A DNA stretch of 52,972 nucleotides from Thermoguttaceae bacterium (GCA_017447865.1 JAFSMO010000081.1:1-52972), one strand, 5' to 3'. Shown: positions 42,364 to 50,867, counted from the first letter of the stretch. The notes: generated by a model not told the origin, from the letters alone. Program-made: numbers and translations.

Positions 42364-43173
42364 TCACCCCTGATTAAGCGATCCACTCCGGAACCCCTCA
42401 AGATCGAGGCTGACCCACGAAAAGCCGATTTTTTTCAGCTCGGCGGTCAGTTCCTCGCGGCGTTCGAGCAGGGTCGGCATCCACTCAGGCGTCGTTTCGA
42501 TCCGGGCCAAGTCGTTTTCATGAACGCGGACCCGAAGCGGGGAAACGCCCCACGTCTGGAGGAACGCCTCGGCCAGTTCGATTTTTCGCAGACGCTCCGA
42601 CGTGATCTCGACCCCGTACGCGATCCGGCTCGCCAGGCATGGCGTGGAGGGTTTCTCAGCGGTCGAAAGGCCCCAGAATCGAGCGGCTTCTCGCACGTCG
42701 GCCTTGGTCATGCCCGCCTCCATGAGGGGACTCCTCACGCCGTTTTCCTGGACCGCGCGGTAGCCTGGCCGGAAATCGCCCAGATCGTCGGCGTTCGAGC
42801 CTTCGACCAGGACCGAAAAGCCTCGCGCCTCTGCCGCCGCACGGAGTTTCCCGAGAATGTGGCGTTTGCAGAAGAAGCACCGCTCGCGGGGATTGGCCCG
42901 GTACTCGGGAAGCGTTAGTTCCTCAGTCGAAACGAACGCGTGCGGGATCCCGATCTCCGCGGCGGTTTGTCGAATTTCTTCCACCGCCGCCCGGGGCATG
43001 GAGGGACTTTCGGCCGTCAGCGCCAGCACATCCCAGCCGTTCACCTTCGCGGCCTCGACCGCCGCTCGAGCCAGCACGGAACTATCGACCCCGCCGGAAA
43101 ACGCGACGGCGCACGGCCCCAGGGACGATAAAACGGAAACGAGATTTGAAAAAACTAATTCCGAATTCCGCAT
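42364..43173 (-). CDS. larE: LarE-type sacrificial sulfur transferase (PP-loop)
   Basis: 269 residues. PP-loop ATPase core AFSGGVDSSVL (24-34), NPRERCFFCKR (Cys99, Cys102) and KPSTPCLASRIAYG (Cys179, the position of the sulfur-donating Cys in LarE). LarE adenylates pyridinium-3,5-biscarboxylic acid mononucleotide and thiolates it from its own Cys for the nickel-pincer cofactor of lactate racemase-type enzymes; larB and larC are not in the window. The first six codons (MRNSEL) are encoded by a heptamer array and no ribosome site precedes them; the start is only 2 bp after the FAD oxidoreductase stop. Confidence 0.88.
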   Translation of the reverse strand: MRNSELVFSNLVSVLSSLGPCAVAFSGGVDSSVLARAAVEAAKVNGWDVLALTAESPSMPRAAVEEIRQTAAEIGIPHAFVSTEELTLPEYRANPRERCFFCKRHILGKLRAAAEARGFSVLVEGSNADDLGDFRPGYRAVQENGVRSPLMEAGMTKADVREAARFWGLSTAEKPSTPCLASRIAYGVEITSERLRKIELAEAFLQTWGVSPLRVRVHENDLARIETTPEWMPTLLERREELTAELKKIGFSWVSLDLEGFRSGSLNQG

Positions 43174-43190
43174 TCCTAATTCCTAATTCT
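43156..43190. repeat. Heptamer array bridging two genes
   Basis: Five back-to-back 7-bp units: TAATTCC, GAATTCC, GCATTCC, TAATTCC, TAATTCT. The array provides the last four codons and TAG stop of the FAD oxidoreductase (43176-43190) and the ATG plus five following codons of larE (43156-43173). Confidence 0.9.
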
Positions 43191-45533
43191 GTAAAGCTCC
43201 AGCTCCCAGACTCTCGCGAGGTAGCCGGGCGTATTAATGAAGAGGCGCAGACGGTCGGTCGTCACGTCGCCGAACTGAACGCCAAGGTCGCACACGGCCG
43301 TGTTTCCCTTGACCCCCGCCTTCGGAATATCGACCCAGCGGCCGTTCTGGAACCTCTGAAGCTGGAAATTCTCGACCGGGGTACGCGGATGGTCTCCGCC
43401 GACCTGGCCCGTCACGATGCGGCAGGCGTTGATCGTCACTGGCTCGTCCCACGTGAATTCGACCCAGGTTTCCGAGCGTTCACTTTCCGCCCCGCCTTGC
43501 GAGACCCAGCGCGAATTATTGCTGAACACGTCGGCGATCCCGTCGTTGATCTTCGAGGCCGGGTAAAGACCGCTCTGGTGCTCCGACGAGGCTTTCACTT
43601 TAGCCGTCCGGGCGTAGTTGATCCCCGCAGTCGGGAGCCATTTCGGCGTCTGGATCACGGTCTGGTCCTGCGGGAAATCGGCCACGCCGGCCTGCATCAG
43701 CTCGACCAGCTCCGGCAGGTAGTCGGCGTACACGGCCCGCGGGTTGCAGTCGTGCTTCCGGCAGACGGCCGCGGCCATTCCAACCACCTCCCCCATCATC
43801 CCGCCGGTGCGCATGACGCGGATGGTCCCTAGCGCGATGTGCGTCACACTAATGTCACGCCCGGCCATGAAAAGGTTTTCCACGTTCCGGCTGTAAAGCG
43901 TCCGGTACGGGATCGCGTAGTGCGGCGGCTTCTTCCCGCCCACGCAGTACGTCCGGAACTCATTGCCCGGGAAGTACTTCGAGTTGTGCGGGTCCGGGTA
44001 GTGCAAATCGATCGACCACGTGCACGGGACGCAGGCGTCCTCCCACTGACGGTCTGACGTGATGTCCTGCTCGCGCAGAACCACGTCGCCGAGGATCCGG
44101 CGGGATTCGCGCTTTCCGCAGATGAAGGCCAGCCAGCCAAATTCACGGTTTTTGACCGCTTCCGGCCATTTGCCGTCGGCGTGGTTTTTCATGTAGGACC
44201 AATGCCCGTAGGCGGCGCGCAATGCGTTATCGCGGATGCGCTCGAACTCCCAGACCTGGTCGTAATTCAGACCGGTCTCCCAGTCCCAGTCGCCGCGGAG
44301 CATCGGCTTGATGCTCTCCTTGCAGAACTGATGCGCCCAGGGGAGTTCCGGGAACGTGGTCACGTGATCGGCCTCGACCGTGTACCACTGGCAGGACGCG
44401 CCCATCGTCATTTTGTCCCGTTTCTCCAGCGCGCTCGGCTCGTCAAAGTCGGATTTCTGTTCGCGGCCCATCAGCCAGTCGGCGCCCGCGAGGAACCCGA
44501 CGCAGCCGTCGCCGGTGCAGTCCGCGAAGAGTTTTCCCTTAAACCGGGTCTCGACGCCCGTTTCGATGTGCTTCCCGATGACGGCCGAAATGGCGTCCCC
44601 TTCTTTCTCCGCCGCCACGACGTGGGTCGAGAGGAAAAGGTCCAGATTCGCGTACTTCTGGCAAAGCGCGAGCCGCTCGCCGTCTTTGTAGTGCCCCGCC
44701 TCACGGGCGTTTCCGCCGCCGTGGGGGCCCATCAGGTACGTGAGATTCCCGACGTTCCGGTACGGAGGAAGATTCACGCCGCCATTGAGGTGAACGCGGA
44801 CTTCGGTCGAGCCGTTCCCGCCCAGAACGGGCCGGTCCTGGATCAGCGCGACGTTCAGACCGAGCTGGGCCGCAGCGCAGGCCGCGCACGTTCCCGCGAT
44901 CCCGCCGCCCACGACGACCAGGTCGTAAACCTTCGGGTTTTCCTCACGAACCACCGGACGCACGGCGTCAAGCGGTTCCGGATCGTCCGGCAGAGCGCAC
45001 TTTTCGGCCGGGTCGGTCGTGAAGTAAAGCGCGTCCACACGGCCGTCGAAGCCGGTCAGGTCCTGAAGCTCAACGGCGCATTTCCGATCTTTTTCCGTCA
45101 CGGTCACGGAGCCGGCCTTCTGCCAGCACCAGCCCGAGCCGTAAATTCCGAGCGTGATCTCCGAGGGCTTTCCGTTCAGAATGAGGCGGAACTTTCCCGG
45201 CGCCCAGTCGCGCACGCGGACCTCGTCGCTCAGGTCGGCCGGCATCCACGGGGAGACCCAGTTTCTTGTCCGGGCGAAGACCTGATACGTGCCGGGCTTG
45301 GGAAGCGAGACGGTGGTTTTGGCGTTTTCGACCGGTTTTCCCATGCCGTGGGCGAGGAGGATCACGGACCCCGCCTCGCCGGGCGATTTAATGTCCATGA
45401 ACTGCTGATCGACGGCCCAGCCGCCTTTTTCCTGGAAGCTCTCGGCCTCGACGAAGGCCGAATCCGCCGCCCAAACGCGGGCGCCCAGAAGAACGAACGA
45501 CAAAATGAAAGCGAAAGTGGAAAGTTTTTTCAT
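43176..45533 (-). CDS. Secreted FAD-dependent oxidoreductase with carbohydrate-binding-type ends
   Basis: 785 residues from ATG 45533 (AAGGA upstream; longer open frame lacks signal). Signal peptide 1-21 (ending VWAA). N-terminal beta domain at about 22-185 (VEAESFQEKGGW, TYQVFARTRNW) like a CBM6/F5-8 fold; FAD_oxidored core at about 205-640 with DLVVVGGGIAGTCAACAAAQLG (split), LGGNGSTEVRVHLNGG and FADCTGDGCVGFLAG, ENLFMAGRDISVTHIALG; C-terminal F5/8-type domain (ASSEHQSGLYPASKINDG, WVEFTWDEPVTINACRIVTG). Probably oxidises a sugar or glycan bound at its ends. Final four residues RIRN come from the heptamer array. Confidence 0.84.
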   Translation of the reverse strand: MKKLSTFAFILSFVLLGARVWAADSAFVEAESFQEKGGWAVDQQFMDIKSPGEAGSVILLAHGMGKPVENAKTTVSLPKPGTYQVFARTRNWVSPWMPADLSDEVRVRDWAPGKFRLILNGKPSEITLGIYGSGWCWQKAGSVTVTEKDRKCAVELQDLTGFDGRVDALYFTTDPAEKCALPDDPEPLDAVRPVVREENPKVYDLVVVGGGIAGTCAACAAAQLGLNVALIQDRPVLGGNGSTEVRVHLNGGVNLPPYRNVGNLTYLMGPHGGGNAREAGHYKDGERLALCQKYANLDLFLSTHVVAAEKEGDAISAVIGKHIETGVETRFKGKLFADCTGDGCVGFLAGADWLMGREQKSDFDEPSALEKRDKMTMGASCQWYTVEADHVTTFPELPWAHQFCKESIKPMLRGDWDWETGLNYDQVWEFERIRDNALRAAYGHWSYMKNHADGKWPEAVKNREFGWLAFICGKRESRRILGDVVLREQDITSDRQWEDACVPCTWSIDLHYPDPHNSKYFPGNEFRTYCVGGKKPPHYAIPYRTLYSRNVENLFMAGRDISVTHIALGTIRVMRTGGMMGEVVGMAAAVCRKHDCNPRAVYADYLPELVELMQAGVADFPQDQTVIQTPKWLPTAGINYARTAKVKASSEHQSGLYPASKINDGIADVFSNNSRWVSQGGAESERSETWVEFTWDEPVTINACRIVTGQVGGDHPRTPVENFQLQRFQNGRWVDIPKAGVKGNTAVCDLGVQFGDVTTDRLRLFINTPGYLARVWELELYRIRN

Positions 45534-45588
45534 GACCGTTTTCCTTGAATGGTGGACGATTTTTAACGCCGAAGTGACAAACAATTCA

Positions 45589-45617
45589 ATCTTAACGGAA
45601 ACCCCGCCGTTTGTCAA
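45589..45617 (-). promoter_or_regulatory. Sigma70-type promoter for the FAD oxidoreductase gene
   Basis: On the minus strand TTGACA (45612-45617), 17-bp spacer, TAAGAT (45589-45594), 56 bp before the ATG at 45533. It diverges from the promoter at 45659. Confidence 0.6.
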
Positions 45618-45658
45618 CCCCCTCCGCCCTTTTTTTAAGAAAATTTCTCCGCCCTGCA

Positions 45659-45686
45659 TTGACAGAAAAAGACATTAATATAAAAT
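45659..45686 (+). promoter_or_regulatory. Sigma70-type promoter upstream of the PP-loop gene
   Basis: TTGACA (45659-45664), 16-bp spacer, TAAAAT (45681-45686). The long gap 45534-45927 holds this promoter, its divergent partner, a partial ATCCGC repeat, terminator element copy 2 and a heptamer array; no gene is seen in it. Transcripts from here must cross copy 2 to reach the gene at 45928. Confidence 0.65.
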
Positions 45687-45740
45687 GATGGGATAAAAAT
45701 CACACCTGAACACCAAATCAGTAAGAACACGCAGGCCTCA

Positions 45741-45756
45741 AAAGGCCCCGCGGATT
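45741..45756. repeat. Partial ATCCGC-rich repeat, inverted copy
   Basis: GGCCCCGCGGAT, the reverse complement of the conserved ATCCGCGGGGCC end of the repeats at 29389 and 47079, 7 bp before terminator element copy 2. The adjoining GGCCTCAAAAGGCC forms a small hairpin. Confidence 0.6.
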
Positions 45757-45762
45757 ATTAGG

Positions 45763-45890
45763 AAGCCTCCCCTGAAAGGGGAGGTGGCCCGAAGGGCCGG
45801 AGGGGTTCCGAAACGGGTGAAAGTCCGTCCTTTTGCCTGAACCCCCCAGCCTCGCTTCGCTCGGCAGCCCCCCTTTCAGGGGGGCCTTTA
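45763..45890. repeat. Dispersed element with outward terminators, copy 2
   Basis: Inverted relative to copy 1. CCTCCCCTGAAAGGGGAGG at the left, the AGCCTCGCTTCGCTCGGC motif and CCCCCCTTTCAGGGGGG at the right. The right hairpin is followed only by CCTTTAAAC, a decayed T-tract compared with CCTTTTTT in the other copies, which may let transcription pass to the gene at 45928. Confidence 0.9.
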
Positions 45891-45896
45891 AACACT

Positions 45897-45927
45897 ACTC
45901 CTCACTCCACACTCCAAACTCCACACT
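45897..45927. repeat. Heptamer array abutting a start codon
   Basis: ACTCCTC, ACTCCAC, ACTCCAA, ACTCCAC and a partial ACT that is followed immediately by the ATG at 45928. It fills the place where a ribosome site would be and contains none. Confidence 0.88.
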
Positions 45928-46935
45928 ATGAAAAAAGCGATCGCACTCCTTTCCGGCGGCTTTGACAGTCTCCTGGCCATCAAGATCATGCAGAAGCAGG
46001 GTTTTGAGGTTTTGGGTCTGAACGTCATCACCCCTTTCTGCGACACTTCGGCCGCGGCCCGCGAATGTGCGGAAATGCTCGGCATTGAGTGCCGCTTCGT
46101 GCATACGGACGCCTCGTACATCGAGCTGGTCCGCCACCCCCGTTACGGCTACGGGAAGGGCGTGAACCCGTGCCTCGACTGCCACCTGTACATGATCCAC
46201 CGCGCGAAGGAGCTCTTCGACGAGGTCGGGGCCGACATCGTGATCACGGGCGAGGTCATTGGTCAGCGTCCGATGAGCCAGCAGCGCCACCACCTCGAAA
46301 TGCTCGAGTACCACAGCGGTCTGAAGGGCCGGCTCATCCGCCCGATCTGCGGCCAGCTGCTCCCACCAACCGAGGCGGAGCTTACCGGGATCGTGGACCG
46401 GTCGCAGCTCTACGCCCTTTCGGGCCGTGCCCGCGCGCCGCTGCACCAGCTCGGTCAGGAGCTCGGCATCGAGAAAACCAAGAACGCCATGGCCGGGTGC
46501 GTCCTGACGGAGATCTCCTTCGCGCCGCGGGTCAGGGACCTGCTTCGGCATGAAAACGACCAGACCGGGATCTGGGAGTACGAGCTCCTGCGCTTCGGCC
46601 GGCACTTCCGGTTTGACCGCACGGCCCGGGTGATCATGGGGCGAAGGGAGGCGGACTGCGACGCCCTCTCGGCGGCTTTCCACGAGCATGCGCAGGACCG
46701 GGACGACGTGATCTACTGGGAGCCGAACAATTACATGGGGCCGAGCGTCATGCTCATCGGCAGGATCGACGGCGAGACGCGACGCTTTGCGCTGGACCTC
46801 CAGGTCGCCTACTCGAAAAACGCGCCCAAAGCGCCCGAGCCCATTCTGCTGGATGAATATTACAAAACGGAACAGACGGTGGTGCCTTTCGTGCCGACCG
46901 AAGGGTTTGAGCGCGAGCGGTTCAGGACGCTTTGA
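45928..46935 (+). CDS. PP-loop sulfurtransferase, MnmA/ThiI-like with C-terminal extra domain
   Basis: 335 residues. PP-loop ALLSGGFDSLLA at 6-17, then GVNPCLDCHLYM (Cys82, Cys85), GEVIGQRPMSQQRHHL and AMAGCVLTE, arranged like MnmA (where NPCxxCN and a later Cys handle sulfur) but with CLDCH in place of CVRCN. The C-terminal domain (about 230-330, RFDRTARVIMGRREADCDAL) resembles the RNA-binding NFACT-R/DUF814 type. This combination occurs in anaerobic bacteria as a probable tRNA thiolation enzyme of unproved target; it is not MnmA itself, a fragment of which is at the left edge. No ribosome site. Flanked by two same-orientation terminator elements. Confidence 0.75.
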   Translation: MKKAIALLSGGFDSLLAIKIMQKQGFEVLGLNVITPFCDTSAAARECAEMLGIECRFVHTDASYIELVRHPRYGYGKGVNPCLDCHLYMIHRAKELFDEVGADIVITGEVIGQRPMSQQRHHLEMLEYHSGLKGRLIRPICGQLLPPTEAELTGIVDRSQLYALSGRARAPLHQLGQELGIEKTKNAMAGCVLTEISFAPRVRDLLRHENDQTGIWEYELLRFGRHFRFDRTARVIMGRREADCDALSAAFHEHAQDRDDVIYWEPNNYMGPSVMLIGRIDGETRRFALDLQVAYSKNAPKAPEPILLDEYYKTEQTVVPFVPTEGFERERFRTL

Positions 46936-46940
46936 GAATA

Positions 46941-47070
46941 AAGCCTACCCTGAAAGGGAGGTGCCCCGAAGGGGCGGAGGGGTTCCGAAATGGGTGAAAG
47001 TCCGTCCTTTGGTTTGAACCCCCCAGCCTCGCTTCGCTCGGCAGCCCCCCTTTCATGGGGGCCTTTTTTT
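46941..47070. repeat. Dispersed element with outward terminators, copy 3
   Basis: Same orientation as copy 2. It begins 5 bp after the stop of the PP-loop gene and ends CCCCCCTTTCATGGGGGCC plus seven T, a good terminator for that gene on the plus strand. The left hairpin is shortened (CCCTGAAAGGG). The gap 46936-47304 holds this element, the ATCCGC repeat and AT-rich sequence with only a weak promoter-like TTGAAA/TCTAAA pair near 47187-47215. Confidence 0.9.
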
Positions 47071-47078
47071 ATTTAAAA

Positions 47079-47118
47079 ATCCGCCTCAATCCGCTTCATC
47101 CGCTTTATCCGCGGGGCC
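47079..47118. repeat. ATCCGC-rich 40-bp repeat, copy 2
   Basis: ATCCGC units at 9- to 10-bp spacing ending ATCCGCGGGGCC, the same length and end as the copy at 29389, and 8 bp beyond terminator element copy 3. Confidence 0.8.
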
Positions 47119-47304
47119 TTTTTCGTCCTGCGTTTCTTTCTGATTCTGTGTTTAGCACTGACAGTCTGGGTAGATTTTAAGGATTGAAAGGATTTTTCCT
47201 GAAAAACTCTAAACTCTCGTGGTAATTTATACCGATAAACGCAAAAGCAGTGATAATAGGGACATTTTCACTGGTCACAATCCTCGGTTTTGGAGAGTTT
47301 AGGA

Positions 47305-50300
47305 ATGGATTCCAGAAATTTTCATCGGTTACAAGGTTGGCGTCGTTTGGCGCTTTTTCTGGCACTGGGTCTTTTGGGGACGGCGCCCGTTCCGGGCTTC
47401 GGGGCGGTCACGGAAGTGGGCGATTACGACTCGCTTTTCAGCGCGCTGAATAACCCGGAGACGACCGAGGTGAGCCAGACGGCCGGTATCACGCTGGGCG
47501 GCAATGGCCTCTCGATTTCCGGCTCACACGAGCTGGACCTGAATCAGTACGACCTGCGCCAGGGGGCCTCGAGCGGCTTCTTCTTTAACGAGTCGGAAAG
47601 CGGCACGCCCGTGCTCGGGATCACCGGCGACGGCATTTCTTCCAGCCAGTTCGCCTTCACCGATCTGGTCAACACGGGGGCCACGTACGGGACCATCCGT
47701 CTGACCGACATCACCAACTCTCCGACCGACTCGAGCGGCAAGCTGAACAACATCAGCGGCATGACGCTCGCTCTGGACCACTCCACCGTCGCGATGGGAG
47801 ACACGCTTTCCATTACGTCGGGCGGTCTGTACGTGGACCAGAACTCGACGCTCTCCCCGACCGGAAGCCTGAGTGTCTCGAATAACTCGACGGTCGAGAT
47901 CCACCACGATTACACGAACACCAACCCCACGACGATCGACCAAAGCTCGATGTACGTGAACGGGAATTTCACCGGGGCGCTCACCGCGTCGAATGCGTCC
48001 GGCGTGACCGTGACGGGCGATCATTCCGGCGACATGGAAATCTCCGGCCTCTCCAACGTCCAGGTGGCGGGCGAGACCCGGCTCGACGGCAGCACACTGA
48101 CCGTCAAGGGGAACCAGGTCGATGAGGACTACGGCACGCAGTACCGCACCATCCTCTCCACGCCTCAAATCAAGGGGAACGGCACGATCAACCTCTCCGA
48201 AGGCGGCCTGATCACCGCCGACGACGGTGACGGTGAAAACGCCAGCGCTTCGGACGATCTGCTCATCCAGACCGACAGCGGCGACCTGACGCTCAACATC
48301 ACGACCAACGAGGGCGGCTACATCCAGCCGAACGGCGCGCTGACGATGAAGGCCACCGGCGGTAACAATCTGAACGTCAACATGGACGGCGAGGGTTGGA
48401 TCCAGCCCCAGGCCGGCAATCTGTCGCTTCTGGCCGATGAGGGCTCCACGCTGACCATCGACGCGAAAGGCGTGTACGACACCGAGAGCCAGAAGGTCGG
48501 TCAGGCGGTCTTCACGACCAACCAGGACGCCATCGTCGGCGGTGACGGCACGGTCAACGTCACCCTGAAAGACGCGGCCTCGCTCGACTCCTGCGGGAAC
48601 ATGACGCTCGGGACCGGTTCCGGCATCGTGAACGTCAGTCTCGAAGCCGAAAATTGGGGCTACATGCAGGTCGGCATTCAAGGCGAAGAGCAGTCCAAGC
48701 TCACGATCGCCTCGGAAAACTCCACGGTCAACATGACGATCAACGAGAACAATTCGGTCAGCGGCGATGCGGGGATCATCGCGGCGGCCGACCCGGGCTC
48801 CACCGCCAACATCACGCTCAACGGCGGGTCCATCATGGGCGGCTCCTACGTCCAGGGATCCGGCTACATTTATAACGACTTTGTGCTCGGCCAGTCCGGC
48901 AAAGCGACCCTCACCGGGAACGGCAGCGTCGCGGCCGAAAACCTGATCGTCGGTCAGAACGACGGCAGCGAGGCCGAGCTGAAAACGACCGGGAGCATTT
49001 ACGCCCAGAACCTGGTCGCCGGCAAGGAAGCCGGAAGCACCGGCACGGTCGAATTCGGCGACGCCAACTCGACGTTCGTCCTTTACGGCTCGGACTCCCC
49101 GCTTGAGGAAGACCTGAAGGCCGAGGGCGACGGCTCGATCACGCTGAAGGACCTTTACGGCACGGACGAGAACCAGCAGCTGAATTCCTACGCCCTGCTC
49201 GACCCGAACGCCCAGATGGCGGCGAAGGACGTGACGGTGAAAAACACGTTCCTGCAGATGAATAACGGCTCGAAAATCAACGCCGCGAACGATTTGACCG
49301 TTTCGGACGGCACGTACCTCAATTTCGGCCCGAATGCCGAGCTGAACGGCAAGACGGTGAAGATCGACGACAGTACGCTGAGCCTGATCGGCGCCAACTC
49401 GAAGATCACGGCCGACGACGTGACGCTGAAGAACAGTTACGTGGACGCCTTCCAGAACGGCTACAACGCGAACGGGCTGAACGTCAACGGGAACCTGACC
49501 TTTGACAAATCGGCGTATGCGCTGGTCCTGAACCCGGACGGCAGCGTGGTCTCGCCGATCACGGTCACGGACGGCGCGCTGACGATCAAGAACGATTCGG
49601 AGCTTTACTGGGGCTTCACCGGCGACGTCACGACCGACACGGAGTGGGCCATTGCCACGGCCGATCAGGGAATCACGGGCGAGTGGAAACTTCCGGACGA
49701 AGACGTTTCCCCGGACAAGGAGACGCTCTTCCGCTACACCCAGCGGATCGAGACGGACGAGGCAACCGGCGCGGCGACGCAGTACCTCGGACTTTCCCTG
49801 AATGAGCACTTCTTCAACATCCGCGCGAACTCGATGCAGCTGGCGCGCCAGGGACTCTGGAACACCGTGGACGACCGCATTTCGTGGAGCTCCGACAATT
49901 CCGCCTACCTGGGCCCGAAGTCCCCGTTCTACGGATACAACGAGCAGTACTCGGCATGGTTCAAGGCCGGTTACCGCGGGATGAGCGCCGATGACCGAAA
50001 CGGTTACGACATGGACGCCTTCAACCTCGCCGTTGGTGTGGACTGCGCTTTTGAAGAGGATTTTGCCGCCGGCACCTTCTTCCACTACGGGAACCCCGAA
50101 ATGAAGGAAGACCACGAAACGGCCGAGGCGGATAACTACTCCTTCGGAGTTTACGCCGGGTACAAAATGCTGGGAGGTTTTGAAATCAAAGGAATGTTGG
50201 CTTACACCCTCTCCGAATACTCGATGGATCGCAATATCACCGACTTTGGGACGGCCGTTTCCTCCTTCCGAGGCTCGGCGCTGACGGCAAGCGTTGAACT

Positions 50301-50739
50301 GGCGCGCCCGTTCTTCTTCGACCATTTCGTCATTCGTCCGCTCTTTGCGGTGGATACGGAATGTGTCTGGCAGGATGAAGCCATCGAGCAAGGTGCCTAC
50401 GCCCTGATTTACAAAAAGAACGACGACACCTGGACCTACGCCCGGTTTGGAGCAAAGCTCGACTTTGTGCCGGTGGACCGACTCATCTTCAACCTGAAAG
50501 CGTTCTACGCCATCCAGATGGACAATGACTCCCCAACCACCGCAAAAGCACGGTTCGCAAGCTCGCAGGACACGATGGATTGCGTCGGTGCGCGACTCGG
50601 AGGAAGCTATTTCAACCTCGGCGCAAACCTGTCATGGATGGTCAACCAGAACGTCACCCTCTTCGGTGGTTACGACGGATACTTCTCCGGCCGCTCCGAC
50701 ATCCACTCCGCAAACGGCGGCATACAATTCAACTTCTGA
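47305..50739 (+). CDS. Autotransporter with beta-helix passenger
   Basis: 1144 residues from ATG 47305 (AGGA just before; a TTG five codons earlier is less likely). Signal peptide about 1-34 (LALFLALGLLGTAPVPGFGA). The passenger, about 40-835, is rich in Asn, Thr, Gly, Ser with short beta-helix-like repeats (GSGIVNVSLEAENWG, TVNMTINENNS, VTLKNSYVDAF). From about 860 comes a beta-barrel domain (YSAWFKAGYRGM, ADNYSFGVYAGYKML, SWMVNQNVTLFGGYDG) ending in Phe, as required for BAM insertion. It shows that the organism has a true outer membrane. Function of the passenger unknown; probably adhesion or glycan binding. A terminator follows at 50778. Confidence 0.9.
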   Translation: MDSRNFHRLQGWRRLALFLALGLLGTAPVPGFGAVTEVGDYDSLFSALNNPETTEVSQTAGITLGGNGLSISGSHELDLNQYDLRQGASSGFFFNESESGTPVLGITGDGISSSQFAFTDLVNTGATYGTIRLTDITNSPTDSSGKLNNISGMTLALDHSTVAMGDTLSITSGGLYVDQNSTLSPTGSLSVSNNSTVEIHHDYTNTNPTTIDQSSMYVNGNFTGALTASNASGVTVTGDHSGDMEISGLSNVQVAGETRLDGSTLTVKGNQVDEDYGTQYRTILSTPQIKGNGTINLSEGGLITADDGDGENASASDDLLIQTDSGDLTLNITTNEGGYIQPNGALTMKATGGNNLNVNMDGEGWIQPQAGNLSLLADEGSTLTIDAKGVYDTESQKVGQAVFTTNQDAIVGGDGTVNVTLKDAASLDSCGNMTLGTGSGIVNVSLEAENWGYMQVGIQGEEQSKLTIASENSTVNMTINENNSVSGDAGIIAAADPGSTANITLNGGSIMGGSYVQGSGYIYNDFVLGQSGKATLTGNGSVAAENLIVGQNDGSEAELKTTGSIYAQNLVAGKEAGSTGTVEFGDANSTFVLYGSDSPLEEDLKAEGDGSITLKDLYGTDENQQLNSYALLDPNAQMAAKDVTVKNTFLQMNNGSKINAANDLTVSDGTYLNFGPNAELNGKTVKIDDSTLSLIGANSKITADDVTLKNSYVDAFQNGYNANGLNVNGNLTFDKSAYALVLNPDGSVVSPITVTDGALTIKNDSELYWGFTGDVTTDTEWAIATADQGITGEWKLPDEDVSPDKETLFRYTQRIETDEATGAATQYLGLSLNEHFFNIRANSMQLARQGLWNTVDDRISWSSDNSAYLGPKSPFYGYNEQYSAWFKAGYRGMSADDRNGYDMDAFNLAVGVDCAFEEDFAAGTFFHYGNPEMKEDHETAEADNYSFGVYAGYKMLGGFEIKGMLAYTLSEYSMDRNITDFGTAVSSFRGSALTASVELARPFFFDHFVIRPLFAVDTECVWQDEAIEQGAYALIYKKNDDTWTYARFGAKLDFVPVDRLIFNLKAFYAIQMDNDSPTTAKARFASSQDTMDCVGARLGGSYFNLGANLSWMVNQNVTLFGGYDGYFSGRSDIHSANGGIQFNF

Positions 50740-50742
50740 TCA

Positions 50743-50867
50743 GTGTGGAGTGTGGAGCGTGGAGTGTGGAGTTAAAAAAAAGCCTTCGGCTTAACGGTCG
50801 AAGGCTTTTGAAATTATCGGTACGCGAAAGCGAAAACTCCACCCTCCACCCTCCACACTCCACACTC
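50743..50867. repeat. Heptamer-ended element B
   Basis: Left array GTGTGGA, GTGTGGA, GCGTGGA, GTGTGGA starts 3 bp after the autotransporter stop; right array ACTCCAC, CCTCCAC, CCTCCAC, ACTCCAC is its complement. The centre holds the terminator hairpin and TACGCGAAAGCG, the core also seen in element A. Confidence 0.9.
50778..50811 (+). terminator. Hairpin terminator inside element B
   Basis: AAAAGCCTTCG (50778-50788) pairs with CGAAGGCTTTT (50799-50809) around a 10-base loop. The T/A runs on both sides make it usable from either strand; it lies 39 bp after the autotransporter stop. Confidence 0.7.

Noticed and set aside
47524..50391. 955-residue minus-strand open frame
   Set aside because: Antisense to the autotransporter; Arg/Val/Asp-rich shadow composition with no domain.
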